Counted from the first letter of the stretch, positions 16,326-24,088 are shown. The stretch: 57,079 bases of DNA from an uncultured Verrucomicrobiales bacterium (GCA_937901085.1 CALCHQ010000127.1:1-57079), one strand, 5' to 3'. Notes: generated from the letters alone by a model not told the origin. Program-made: numbers and translations.

Positions 16326-16997
16326 ATGAGTTCAGATTTACCCATTCGCATCATCGTCGGCCTGGGAAACCCAGGCCGCGATTATGCAGAGACCCGGCAC
16401 AATGTGGGATTCATGGTGCTGGACCGCCTGGCGCGTCGTTTCGGGGCAGAGTGGAAGCCCGATAAAGCCCGCAAGGGTGAGCTGGCAGCAGGCCCCGGTG
16501 TTCTGCTCATCAAGCCGCAGACCTTCATGAACTGCAGCGGCGAGTGCGTGGGCCCCATCATGCGCTACTACAAGTTCGAGCCGGAGCAGGTACTGGTCAT
16601 CTACGATGATATCTCTTTCCCCGTGGGCACCATGAAGCTGCGCTCTAGCGGCTCTGCCGGTGGGCATAATGGCATGAAATCCCTCATCGCCCACCTGGGT
16701 GGCGAGAAGTTCCCGCGCATCCGCGTGGGCATCGGTGCGCCGGGGCAGAAGGAAATGGTGGGGCATGTGCTGGGCAAGTTTGCACCGGATGAACGCCCCT
16801 TGCTGGAGGAATGTCTTTCCAAGGCCGAAGAAGCCACGGTCGTGATGATGCGCGAGGGCTTCCAGGCTGCCGCCAACAAGTTCAACGTCAAGAAAGAAAA
16901 GAAACCCCGCAAGAAGCCGGAAACTCCTGTAGAGGAATCTGCCGAAGCAGTTTCCCAGGAGGAAAATACTGCGTCTGCGTCTGAAGTTACTGCTTGA
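16326..16997 (+). CDS. pth: Peptidyl-tRNA hydrolase with charged C-terminal tail
   Basis: A 223-aa Pth that frees tRNA from peptidyl-tRNA dropped by ribosomes. The catalytic block is VGLGNPGRDYAETRHNVGFM (Asn and His), followed by KPQTFMNCSG, the catalytic Asp in YDDISFPVG and GGHNGMKSL. The core ends near residue 187. The last ~35 residues are a Lys-rich then Glu-rich low-complexity tail absent from standard ~190-aa Pth. It starts 4 nt after leuA, so it is co-transcribed. Confidence 0.94.
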   Translation: MSSDLPIRIIVGLGNPGRDYAETRHNVGFMVLDRLARRFGAEWKPDKARKGELAAGPGVLLIKPQTFMNCSGECVGPIMRYYKFEPEQVLVIYDDISFPVGTMKLRSSGSAGGHNGMKSLIAHLGGEKFPRIRVGIGAPGQKEMVGHVLGKFAPDERPLLEECLSKAEEATVVMMREGFQAAANKFNVKKEKKPRKKPETPVEESAEAVSQEENTASASEVTA

Positions 16998-17021
16998 CGC
17001 GCCCGCGCGAATCAGGTATGC
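16993..17021 (+). promoter_or_regulatory. ilvN promoter
   Basis: TTGACG (16993-16998), 17-nt spacer, TATGCT (17016-17021), overlapping the pth stop codon. Confidence 0.55.
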
Positions 17022-17048
17022 TCTGAACCGATACATCCCCTACACATT

Positions 17049-17540
17049 ATGCCGACTGACAAACCGATTAATACCATCTCCGTACTCGTGGAAAACAAGT
17101 TTGGTGTGCTTTCCCGCGTAGCAGGTCTGTTCTCCGGTCGCGGCTATAACATTCACTCCCTCAACGTGGCTCCCTGCGAAGACCCCAAGTTCTCCCGCAT
17201 GACCATCGATGTGAAGGAAGATAATGAAAAGCTCGACCAGGTTATCAAGCAGCTCAGCAAACTGGTGAATGTGGTAGAGGTGATTGATTATCGCAATGCC
17301 CCGACTGTGTACCGCGAAATCGTGCTGGTGCGCGTGCGTTTCGGTGAGCATAAGACCGAGATCCTCCAGCTTTGCGATATGTTCCGCGCCCAGGTCATCG
17401 ACGCTACGCGCGAAATGCTCACCATCGAGATTTCTGGCGGTGCGTTCCGCCTGAACCGCTTCCTCGACCTCATGGGTGATTACGATGTGGATATGGTGAC
17501 ACGCTCCGGCAAGATTGCCGTTGTGAAGCCCCGCGCCTGA
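17049..17540 (+). CDS. ilvN: Acetolactate synthase regulatory (small) subunit
   Basis: A 163-aa ACT-domain regulatory subunit of acetohydroxyacid synthase. The ACT core NKFGVLSRVAGLFSGRGYNI at residues 15-34 contains the effector-binding Gly, and the C-terminal half (GDYDVDMVTRSGKIAV) is the standard IlvN/IlvH end. It binds valine and controls the large catalytic subunit, which is not in this window. Its own promoter and terminator make it a single-gene unit. Confidence 0.92.
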   Translation: MPTDKPINTISVLVENKFGVLSRVAGLFSGRGYNIHSLNVAPCEDPKFSRMTIDVKEDNEKLDQVIKQLSKLVNVVEVIDYRNAPTVYREIVLVRVRFGEHKTEILQLCDMFRAQVIDATREMLTIEISGGAFRLNRFLDLMGDYDVDMVTRSGKIAVVKPRA

Positions 17541-17567
17541 TATCTTTTCTTCATTATCTTAACTGAT

Positions 17568-17607
17568 ACCACCGGCAAGGTCAGGCACTTTGCCGGTGGT
17601 TTGATTT
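17568..17607 (+). terminator. Rho-independent terminator after ilvN
   Basis: ACCACCGGCAA/TTGCCGGTGGT 11-bp stem followed by TTGATTTTT. It also lies immediately before the carbonic-anhydrase-like gene, so that gene needs read-through or an internal promoter. Confidence 0.75.
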
Positions 17608-17618
17608 TTCCGCGAATT

Positions 17619-18128
17619 ATGGCAATAGAATCATTTGGCGGCAGTACGCCGCAGCTCAACGACGCTGCTTTTGTGGCAGCCAGCGCAGACATCATCGGGC
17701 AGGTGACCCTGCAGCCCGGCAGCAATGTGTGGTACAATACCACCATCCGGGGGGATGTCTCTCCCATCGAAATCGGCGAGGGCAGCAACGTGCAGGACAA
17801 CTGCTGCCTGCATGTGGATTACGGGCAGGGCTGCCGCCTGGGACGCTATGTGACCGTGGGGCACAGCGTTACGCTGCATGCCTGCACCGTGGAGGATGCC
17901 TGCCTCATCGGCATGGGGGCAGTGGTGCTGGACGGCGCCGTGGTGGGACATGGCTCCATCGTCGGGGCGCATGCCCTGGTGACCAAGGGAACCATTATCC
18001 CGCCGCACAGCCTGGTGCTGGGTTCGCCCGCCAGAGTCGTGAAGCAGCTGCCGCCGGAAACCGAGCAGGCCAATATCGACCACGCCATGGATTACATCCG
18101 CCTGGCGCGGCAATATGCCGCTCGCTGA
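17619..18128 (+). CDS. Gamma-carbonic anhydrase-like hexapeptide-repeat protein
   Basis: A 169-aa left-handed beta-helix protein. Hexapeptide repeats run from about residue 20 to 125. The zinc ligands of the gamma-carbonic anhydrase/YrdA/PaaY group are present: one His in NCCLHVDYGQ and two in VGHSVTLHAC. Such proteins form trimers with metal at the interfaces; many are annotated as carbonic anhydrases but activity varies. The start MAIESFG at 17619 lies 12 nt after the ilvN terminator T-run. Confidence 0.82.
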   Translation: MAIESFGGSTPQLNDAAFVAASADIIGQVTLQPGSNVWYNTTIRGDVSPIEIGEGSNVQDNCCLHVDYGQGCRLGRYVTVGHSVTLHACTVEDACLIGMGAVVLDGAVVGHGSIVGAHALVTKGTIIPPHSLVLGSPARVVKQLPPETEQANIDHAMDYIRLARQYAAR

Positions 18129-18200
18129 GGCGCAAGGCATCCGGGCATATTTCCGGGAAAAACACCTGCTGTTCCCTGAGCTGTATGCAGGAAAATCTGC

Positions 18201-18229
18201 TTGACCTGGGCAGCTGAAAGGACTAGACT
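18201..18229 (+). promoter_or_regulatory. Promoter of GH109 gene
   Basis: TTGACC (18201-18206), 17-nt spacer, TAGACT (18224-18229), leaving a 5' leader of about 70 nt. That is much longer than most leaders in the window and could hold regulation. Confidence 0.6.
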
Positions 18230-18308
18230 GTATCCGAATTCTCCATTCTGTGAAAACAGATTGAAATTCTGACAGAAAAGGAGAAGAACCTGCGTATAAA
18301 TAGTACAT

Positions 18309-20015
18309 ATGAAACTGAATCGAGTATTGACGCTGGCGTTCCTCGCCCTCTTCGCTGCAAGCGGGCTGCAGGCGCAGTCGCTGTCTCCGGACACTAAGAC
18401 GCATTGGGACAAGGGTACCCTTGTGGTGGAATCTCCTGTGCGCCCGGAAGGTCAGCAGCATGTTGTGGGGCTGACTGCTCCCAAGATGAAAACCGTTCGT
18501 GTGGCATTCGTGGGCCTTGGTATGCGTGGCCCGGGTGCTGTTGCCCGTTTTACCTACATTCCCGGTGTTGAAGTAGTGGCCCTCTGCGACTACGAAGCCA
18601 AGCGCGCGGAAAAGTGCCAGAAGTACCTGCGCGAAGCAGGTCTGGCTCCTGCCGCCATCTACTCCGGCCCCAAGGGCTATGAGGAACTCTGCAAGCGCGA
18701 CGATATCGACCTCGTATATGTGGCTACTGACTGGGATCACCACTTCCCCGTGGCCAAGTGCGCTCTGGAGAATGGCAAGCACACCGCCATCGAAGTGCCC
18801 AGCGCCATGAACCTCCAGCAGTGCTGGGAACTCATCAACCTTTCCGAAAAGACCCGCAAGCACTGCATGATTCTGGAGAACTGCTGCTATGACTGGTTCG
18901 AACTGGATTCCCTGAACATGGCCCAGAAGGGTGTGTTCGGTGAAGTGCTTTACGCCAAGGGTGCCTACATTCACAACCTCGACCCGTTCTGGGATGCCTA
19001 CTGGAGCAATCCCGCCAATGACCCCGACAAGCTCGGCTGGCGCATGAAGTACAACATGGAGAACCGTGGTGACGTATACGCCACCCACGGCCTCGGCCCG
19101 GTGGCCCAGGTGATGAACATTCACCGTGGTGACCGCTTCAAGACCCTCGTGGCCATGGACACCAAGTCCGTCCACGGTAAGGAATATGTGGAGAAGAAGA
19201 CTGGCAAGCCCTGCCCGGAATACCGCAATGGTGACCACACCACGACCCTCATGCGTACCGAGAACGGCAAGGTGGTGGAGATTCAGCACAACGTGATGAA
19301 CCCGCAGCCCTACAACCGCCTGTTCCAGCTGACAGGTACCCGCGGCTTTGCCAACAAGTACCCCATCGAGGGCTTTGTGCTGGAAAGCAGCCACATGGCC
19401 GGCGCAGAGGGCGCTCCCGACCTGGAAGACCTCGACTCCCACTCCTTCATGAGCGAAGAGAATATGAAGAAGCTGCGCGCGACCTACCGCCACCCCATCA
19501 TCAAGAAGTACGGCGAAATGGCCGAGAAGGTGGGTGGTCACGGCGGCATGGACTTCTTCATGGATGTCCGCATGGTCTACTGCCTGCAGAACGGTCTGCC
19601 CCTGGATATGGACGTGTATGACCTGGCCGAATGGTGCTGCCTTGCCGAGCTGGGCTCCCTTTCCATGGACAACAACAACTGCTCCGTCTCCTTCCCCGAC
19701 TTCACCCGCGGTTACTGGAACGTAGAGCAGGGCTACAAGCACGCCTGGGCTGCTCCGGCCGAGGAAGCCGCTACCGATGCTGCCGCTGTCGCCTACACCG
19801 ACGCTCAGAAGATTGCTGTGAAGAAGCTGAACCTCTGGGCTCTGTATGATGCCGCCAAGTCCGGCGATGCCGCTGCCAAGGCTGCCTACGAGGCCGCTGC
19901 CGCCCAGCTCGATGCCGAAATCGTGACCGCTGAGAAGGCCACCGCCGCCGCCAAGGCTGCTGCCGAAAAGGCCTACACCGCCACTTACGAGGCTGTGGAA
20001 GCTGCTCAGAAGTAA
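18309..20015 (+). CDS. Secreted GH109-type α-N-acetylgalactosaminidase (Gfo/Idh/MocA fold)
   Basis: A 568-aa exported protein. The signal peptide covers residues 1-22 (AASGLQAQ). The Rossmann domain starts with VAFVGLGMRGPGAV (GxGxxG), which holds NAD in this family. Motifs typical of GH109, NAD-dependent enzymes that remove terminal α-GalNAc, are ENCCYDWFEL, ATHGLGPVAQV and GGHGGMDFFMD. In a mucin-degrading organism the target would be O-glycan cores and blood-group A structures; GH109 members are known from Akkermansia. From about residue 475 there is an Ala/Lys/Glu-rich helical tail (about 95 residues, probably coiled coil) not needed for the enzyme fold. The GH109 family call is motif-based. 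Confidence 0.85.
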   Translation: MKLNRVLTLAFLALFAASGLQAQSLSPDTKTHWDKGTLVVESPVRPEGQQHVVGLTAPKMKTVRVAFVGLGMRGPGAVARFTYIPGVEVVALCDYEAKRAEKCQKYLREAGLAPAAIYSGPKGYEELCKRDDIDLVYVATDWDHHFPVAKCALENGKHTAIEVPSAMNLQQCWELINLSEKTRKHCMILENCCYDWFELDSLNMAQKGVFGEVLYAKGAYIHNLDPFWDAYWSNPANDPDKLGWRMKYNMENRGDVYATHGLGPVAQVMNIHRGDRFKTLVAMDTKSVHGKEYVEKKTGKPCPEYRNGDHTTTLMRTENGKVVEIQHNVMNPQPYNRLFQLTGTRGFANKYPIEGFVLESSHMAGAEGAPDLEDLDSHSFMSEENMKKLRATYRHPIIKKYGEMAEKVGGHGGMDFFMDVRMVYCLQNGLPLDMDVYDLAEWCCLAELGSLSMDNNNCSVSFPDFTRGYWNVEQGYKHAWAAPAEEAATDAAAVAYTDAQKIAVKKLNLWALYDAAKSGDAAAKAAYEAAAAQLDAEIVTAEKATAAAKAAAEKAYTATYEAVEAAQK

Positions 20016-20047
20016 GATTCCGCTGATAAACGCTGATTTTATCCCTC

Positions 20048-20088
20048 CGCCGGGATGCCTCCTCCAACCGGGCATCCCGGCGATTTTT
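20048..20088 (+). terminator. Terminator after GH109 gene
   Basis: CGCCGGGATGCC/GGCATCCCGGCG 12-bp stem followed by ATTTTTG. Confidence 0.8.
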
Positions 20089-20133
20089 GTTCTGCTTGCT
20101 GACGCCTTACATTCAATGATTTATGGAGCAGTT

Positions 20134-20190
20134 GGAAAAATCGGGAGTAGCACTCCCGATTTTTCCGCCCTGATGCTCCCGATTTTTCGC
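20134..20190. repeat. 15-bp perfect hairpin plus a third partial copy before tag
   Basis: GGAAAAATCGGGAGT/ACTCCCGATTTTTCC (20134-20148 and 20152-20166) with a 3-nt loop, then a third copy of GCTCCCGATTTTTCGC at 20175-20190. A/T runs on both sides would let it stop transcription in either direction. The extra copy could allow an alternative pairing with the first arm. Confidence 0.6.
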
Positions 20191-20232
20191 TTGAATGCGT
20201 AACTGCTGCGTGCTACATACGGTTATACAATC

Positions 20233-20787
20233 ATGCCTGCCAGCCGCTGCCAATGGGTGAACCTGAAGAACCCGCTCTACATCCGCTATCACGATGAAGA
20301 GTGGGGCCGCCCCTCGCGGGATGATGCCTACCTCTACGAAATGCTCCTGCTGGAGATGTTTGTGGCCGGTCTTTCCTGGGAATGCGTCCTCAACAAGCGC
20401 GAGGCCTTCCGCGCCGCCTTTGCCGGTTTCAATCCGCAGGCCGTGGCTGCCTTTGGCGAGGCTGAGGTGGCCGCGCTGCTGCAGAACCCCGGCATCATCC
20501 GCCACCGCGGCAAGATACAGGCCGCCATCGCCAACACCCGCATTTTCCTGCAGATTCAGGCAGAGCAGGGCAGCTTTGCCGCCTATGGCTGGGGTTTTAC
20601 CGGAAACAACGTGGTGCGCGAGCCGTATACGCAGCGCACTACTTCGCCGCTCTCCGACTCCCTTTCCCGCGACCTCCGCCGCCGCGGTATGCGTTTCTTC
20701 GGCTCCACCACCGCCTATTCCTGGCTCCAGGCCGTGGGCATCATCAACGGCCATGGAGAGGAATGCGATTCTGCCTGTACAAAATAA
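20233..20787 (+). CDS. tag: DNA-3-methyladenine glycosylase I
   Basis: A 184-aa Tag that removes 3-methyladenine from alkylated DNA. The family start CxWV (RCQWVN), YHDEEWGRP, the helix-hairpin-helix region (IIRHRGKIQAAIANTR) and the end MRFFGSTTAYSWLQAVGIIN are all present. The zinc ligands can be placed: Cys6, His in YHDEEWG, and the C-terminal HGEEC. It is a stand-alone gene. Confidence 0.93.
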   Translation: MPASRCQWVNLKNPLYIRYHDEEWGRPSRDDAYLYEMLLLEMFVAGLSWECVLNKREAFRAAFAGFNPQAVAAFGEAEVAALLQNPGIIRHRGKIQAAIANTRIFLQIQAEQGSFAAYGWGFTGNNVVREPYTQRTTSPLSDSLSRDLRRRGMRFFGSTTAYSWLQAVGIINGHGEECDSACTK

Positions 20788-20839
20788 AGTGCTGACGTGG
20801 CAAAAATAGCGAAAAAGATACAATAAGAGCAAATAGAGG

Positions 20840-20867
20840 TTGACAATAGTATAAAAAGAGATATATT
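20840..20867 (+). promoter_or_regulatory. Strong consensus promoter of the RiPP locus
   Basis: Perfect TTGACA (20840-20845), 16-nt spacer, TATATT (20862-20867), in a very AT-rich stretch. The ~65-nt leader contains the inverted repeat ATCTC/GAGAT (20892-20907) and an outer GCCTG/CAGGC pair (from 20876 to 20919), so it may fold. Confidence 0.7.
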
Positions 20868-20939
20868 AAGCCTAGGCCTGCACAGGTTTTATCTCTTTTT
20901 CGAGATAGCGACAGGCAAAACACAAATACCCAAACAAAA

Positions 20940-21167
20940 ATGACTATTACATCTCTTACTATTGCAACGCTCAGCCCCTTCATGGTGGCCGATGCTCAGG
21001 AAAAGGCCATGGCTCCGGAAACTACCACCTCCTACGTGTACAACTGGGAATCCCAGACGGCCACCGAAGGTGTGGGCGAAGGCGAGTTCGAGGCAGGGCA
21101 GATGATTCGCGGCACGCAAAGCTGGATTGGACAGGGCTTCCAGATTGACGATTGGATGCTGGCCTGA
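20940..21167 (+). CDS. Candidate RiPP precursor peptide (graspetide-like)
   Basis: A 75-aa peptide encoded directly upstream of an ATP-grasp peptide ligase. It has an apolar N-terminal part ending MVADAQ, a Thr/Ser stretch (ETTTSYVYNWESQT), an acidic patch EGVGEGEFEAGQ and a polar aromatic C-terminus GTQSWIGQGFQIDDW. Thr59 and Ser61 as nucleophiles and Asp70 and Asp71 as acceptors would allow omega-ester links of the graspetide kind; this pairing is a guess. It has a strong promoter of its own, and an attenuator-like hairpin follows. No homologue is recognised. The alternative is an unrelated small secreted protein. Confidence 0.6.
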   Translation: MTITSLTIATLSPFMVADAQEKAMAPETTTSYVYNWESQTATEGVGEGEFEAGQMIRGTQSWIGQGFQIDDWMLA

Positions 21168-21191
21168 TTCCAGACAGATCAAAATCACCAG

Positions 21192-21226
21192 GGCAGCGCC
21201 GTTTCTGCAAACAGCGCTGCCTTTTT
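21192..21226 (+). terminator. Attenuator-like terminator between precursor and ATP-grasp gene
   Basis: GGCAGCGC/GCGCTGCC 8-bp stem with a 14-nt loop, followed by TTTTT. It sits 24 nt after the precursor stop and 14 nt before the ligase start. Partial termination here would give much precursor and little enzyme, as in many RiPP loci. Confidence 0.7.
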
Positions 21227-21240
21227 CATCCGGACTACCT

Positions 21241-22158
21241 ATGATTCTGATTCTTTCCAACCGACGTGATGCCACCACCGACCTCCTCATGCCGCTTCTG
21301 GAGGCGCATGTCGAGGTGTTCCGCTTCAATATCGACCTCTGGCGGGACTACTGCTGGAGCATAACTGCCAACAGCTACGAACTGCGCGACCCCACCGGGC
21401 GCACCTGCCGGGAGAGCGAAGTAGGCGCCGTGTACGACCGCAAGGTCATGTTCGACCCACCCCGCATCGATGTACCGGCAGAAGGCTGCCCGGAAGCCTG
21501 GCTGCGCAACGAAGTGCTGCTTATCTGGAGCAGCATCAAGGATTTAGCCGTTCACAGCGGCAAATGCGCGCTTGTCCATCCCTCTCCGCACGGCACCTGG
21601 TACAAAATGCGCCAGATGCGCCTGGCGGCAGAATATTTCCCTGTGCCCGCCTGGCAGATGCTGCACCGCGCCCCGGTACAGCTGGCCGGAGAAGTCGTCT
21701 GCAAGACCAACGGAGTAGAACCCATGGGCAACGGGCAGATTCTCATGGTCAACAAAGTCGACCCCGCCCGGCTGGATTCCGCCTACCCCTGGTTCCTGCA
21801 GCAATGCCTCAGCCGCGCCACACACGATGTCACCGTCGTCTATGTGAACGGCAAACTCTTCGCCTACGAAATGCCCCGCGGCGGCAGCACCGACTGCCGC
21901 ATTGACTCCTTCAACAACGAGTCCCTGTGGCGCCCCTGCGAGCTGACACCTGAGCAGAGCGACTCCATCTGCCGCATGATGCGCCGCACCGGTCTCACCT
22001 TCTCCCGGCTCGACTTCCTGCGCGATGCCGGTGGCACACTCCATTTCCTGGAATTCAACGTGAACGGCCAGTTCGCCTGGCTCGACCTGCACAACGAACG
22101 CGGCCTCCTCACCGCCATCGCCCAGGAAATCCTCCGCGTCCACGCTGCCCACTCATAA
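21241..22158 (+). CDS. ATP-grasp peptide ligase (MvdC/MvdD/graspetide-maturase-like)
   Basis: A 305-aa ATP-grasp enzyme. It starts MILILSNRRDATTDLL, as maturases of graspetide and grasp-with-spasm systems do, followed by FRFNIDLW. The central part shows PSPHGTWYKMRQMRLA (substrate/nucleotide region) and VVCKTNG (probable ATP Lys155). The Mg-binding end is LDFL then FLEFNVNGQFAWLD (Asp258, Glu271, Asn273), close to the ExNxxGQ motif of microviridin ligases. It would join side-chain carboxylates of a precursor to Thr/Ser/Lys side chains. Host-like GC. The partner is the 75-aa gene upstream. No transporter, protease or SPASM protein is adjacent. Confidence 0.8.
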   Translation: MILILSNRRDATTDLLMPLLEAHVEVFRFNIDLWRDYCWSITANSYELRDPTGRTCRESEVGAVYDRKVMFDPPRIDVPAEGCPEAWLRNEVLLIWSSIKDLAVHSGKCALVHPSPHGTWYKMRQMRLAAEYFPVPAWQMLHRAPVQLAGEVVCKTNGVEPMGNGQILMVNKVDPARLDSAYPWFLQQCLSRATHDVTVVYVNGKLFAYEMPRGGSTDCRIDSFNNESLWRPCELTPEQSDSICRMMRRTGLTFSRLDFLRDAGGTLHFLEFNVNGQFAWLDLHNERGLLTAIAQEILRVHAAHS

Positions 22159-22163
22159 CGCCT

Positions 22164-22196
22164 ACTTCGTACCTCCCACCTCGTACTTCGTACTTC
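22164..22196. repeat. Heptad array after ATP-grasp gene
   Basis: Five consecutive 7-bp words in perfect register: ACTTCGT, ACCTCCC, ACCTCGT, ACTTCGT, ACTTC. It starts 6 nt after the ATP-grasp stop. The word is the reverse complement type of the left arm before thyA (AAGTACG). There is no central hairpin, so it is a half-element. Confidence 0.7.
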
Positions 22197-22199
22197 AAA

Positions 22200-22295
22200 A
22201 TGCTTTACCGCTACCTCCAATTCCTCGGCTACCTCCTTGCCTTCATCCTCCTTTTCGCCGGCATCCTCTACGGCCTGCTCTGCATCTGGCATTAA
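22200..22295 (+). CDS. Possible 31-aa single-helix membrane peptide
   Basis: A short frame (ATG 22200, TAA 22293-22295) directly after the heptad array, encoding an almost wholly apolar peptide: MLYRYLQF, then a continuous hydrophobic core, ending LLCIWH. It would span the membrane once. Its stop overlaps the convergent stop of the 263-aa gene by 3 bases. There is no ribosome-binding site. It may be a small membrane protein of the RiPP locus, or chance; composition is the only support. Confidence 0.35.
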   Translation: MLYRYLQFLGYLLAFILLFAGILYGLLCIWH

Positions 22296-23083
22296 CCAGC
22301 AGGGGCCAGTTTCTTCATCTCGTGCAGCAGGCGCTGAGCATCCTTGAGGTGTACTTTCACCGTTTCGGAAAGTTTGATGGCATATTGGCGTGCATCTTCC
22401 CAATAATCCTGGAAAAACTCCTCACGAACAGCCTCCACCGCCGTCGAAGCTGAAGAAATGCTTCCGTCGGCCCTGAGCATGGCGCGTGAGTACTTGCTGC
22501 GGTGTGTGGGCGCGAGGTAGCAGTCCCAGAGTTCATCCATCCAGCTGTCAATGGCAAGGGGATGCCATTCGTAATGGTAATCCTCATGGAACATTCTTGC
22601 CGTATCGTTGATTATGCGCGTGAAGAGCTGCTGTAAATCAGCCGTCATGGCATGCATCAGATACTTCCGGTTGTAGAGTCCGAGCCACCGCCGGATACCG
22701 CATGGCTGATATTTCCGGATAAGACGCTCCACGGCGGGTCTGTACTCCTCAAATGCGGAATCCTCCGGGTTAGTGACCGGCAGCAGCCTCATCAGGATGG
22801 GGGCGTGTTCTGCCTTGCCGGAGACTTTGCCGAGATGCCGGACCTGCATCTGACAAGCCGCCAGCAGAATCTGGTATTCCTTTGCCTGGTCCCCCTTGTG
22901 CGTGTTCACAAAAGCGGGCGAAAACATATCCCGGCACATTTCCGGGTAACGCTCATCACCCTCCATCCCGGCCAGTATGGTCGATTTTTCCACCAGAGCC
23001 CCCCACTCCCGCAGCTGTCTCAGCAGCATCTGCCGCTGCGCTTCGTAGTGGACAAACGAATCCTGATTAAGTCCTTTTTTCAT
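22292..23083 (-). CDS. Helical protein, last gene of the GTPase/LRAT operon, function unknown
   Basis: A 263-aa predicted soluble, mostly alpha-helical protein rich in Arg, Glu and aromatic residues (WMDELWDCYLAPTHRSKYS in the middle, a long amphipathic C-terminal helix from EEFFQDYWEDARQYA). There is no nucleotide-binding, metal or membrane motif that I recognise. It lies 45 nt after the previous gene, the widest gap in the operon's second half, so it may have an extra promoter. By position it is the eleventh gene of the island. Confidence 0.55.
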   Translation of the reverse strand: MKKGLNQDSFVHYEAQRQMLLRQLREWGALVEKSTILAGMEGDERYPEMCRDMFSPAFVNTHKGDQAKEYQILLAACQMQVRHLGKVSGKAEHAPILMRLLPVTNPEDSAFEEYRPAVERLIRKYQPCGIRRWLGLYNRKYLMHAMTADLQQLFTRIINDTARMFHEDYHYEWHPLAIDSWMDELWDCYLAPTHRSKYSRAMLRADGSISSASTAVEAVREEFFQDYWEDARQYAIKLSETVKVHLKDAQRLLHEMKKLAPAG

Positions 23084-23128
23084 TGCATTGCGTATTGTTG
23101 AAAAGAGATAGAGAAGACACCCGGCAGC

Positions 23129-24088
23129 TCAGCTCAGAGCATTACGCAGCATCTGGCGTACCTCCGGGCTCATGGTGGTGGGGTAGGCCAGCATGGCCCG
23201 CCAGACATCTACCTGCGCGGGGGTAAGCTCCGGCACCTGCCATTCGAGAGCCAGCGGTTCATGATTGCTTTGCCGGGTGGGCTGGTATAATTTGTTGGTC
23301 AGAAATTTACGGACATAGAACCCGATAACCACACTCAGCAGGATACCACCCAGGGCTGGCAGGAAGCCCGCCCCCAGCAGGGCTGCTGCACCACTTCCGG
23401 CAAGCAGAGCAGCACCGGCAGTCCCTGCACCCACCGCCAGGCCTTTTCCCATCTCCCCGGAAATCCCCCTCTGTTTCCAGGCCAGCACTAGTGCAATGGC
23501 CGCCGCGCACAAGCCAATGGGGTTAGCTGTAAGCATGCCGGCCAATCCGCTGGCGGCGGCAAGCTCGGAGAGCTGCCTGACATCGCCTTGCTTGCAGCCG
23601 ATTACGACCGCTGCCACGGAAAGGACACCGCTGAAGAGTTCCAGCCCATTAATCTGCAGCAAATCACCTAACCAGCTTTTGGGCACGTGCAGATGCTCAT
23701 GCAGCCAGAGAGAGGCTGTCTGGTACTGCGATGGCTCCAGTGAAACTACCGGTAATCCGGATACGGAGAACAAATCCTTGCCCAGATGCTGAGCTGTGCC
23801 CATTACCTCCTGCCAGGTGCTGTCATTCGGCAGCGCCTTGGCTGCTGCATCGAACGAGCCGAAAATGTCATGTTGTCCATCCACCAGGTGGTGCAGCTGT
23901 GACCCGCCAGTATGAGTACTCAGGTAAACACTATCAATGGCTTTATCATACACCGTGATGTTCGGCGTATTGATAAACCCCGCCAGCTGCTGCGCCAGAC
24001 TATGCCCGCTGCCCGAACCCAGCACCGGGTCAGCCAGCAGGCCGCCAGTAAACAAGCTACCACGCACTCTATCTCCCGCAGTGGTCAT
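23129..24088 (-). CDS. Gly/Ala-rich multi-pass membrane protein of the GTPase/LRAT operon
   Basis: A 319-aa protein with a soluble N-terminal half (1-150) containing several His-rich stretches (LHHLVDGQHDIFG, WLHEHLHVP). Four or so hydrophobic segments follow between about 150 and 268, the last being very rich in Gly and Ala (VGAGTAGAALLAGSGAAALLGAG), and then a short soluble tail. The Gly-zipper-like segments recall pore-forming or oligomerising membrane proteins, but no family is recognised. Start and the previous stop overlap by 4 bp, so it is translationally coupled. Candidate membrane effector or anchor by inference. Confidence 0.6.
   Translation of the reverse strand: MTTAGDRVRGSLFTGGLLADPVLGSGSGHSLAQQLAGFINTPNITVYDKAIDSVYLSTHTGGSQLHHLVDGQHDIFGSFDAAAKALPNDSTWQEVMGTAQHLGKDLFSVSGLPVVSLEPSQYQTASLWLHEHLHVPKSWLGDLLQINGLELFSGVLSVAAVVIGCKQGDVRQLSELAAASGLAGMLTANPIGLCAAAIALVLAWKQRGISGEMGKGLAVGAGTAGAALLAGSGAAALLGAGFLPALGGILLSVVIGFYVRKFLTNKLYQPTRQSNHEPLALEWQVPELTPAQVDVWRAMLAYPTTMSPEVRQMLRNALS

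Noticed and set aside
14876..16354. Long minus-strand frame across leuA
   Set aside because: Mirror of leuA; no independent support.
16861..16994. Lys/Glu tail of Pth as a separate small gene or frameshift
   Set aside because: It is in frame, ends at a normal stop and is simple low-complexity sequence; no start signal inside.
17631..20075. Long open frame antisense to the GH109 and carbonic-anhydrase genes
   Set aside because: It runs across two genes with clear families and strong motifs on the other strand. GC-rich codon use opens such mirror frames. No motif, start signal or promoter supports it.
20868..20939. Known riboswitch in the RiPP leader
   Set aside because: Only a short inverted repeat and a possible outer pair are seen; no conserved riboswitch core is recognised.
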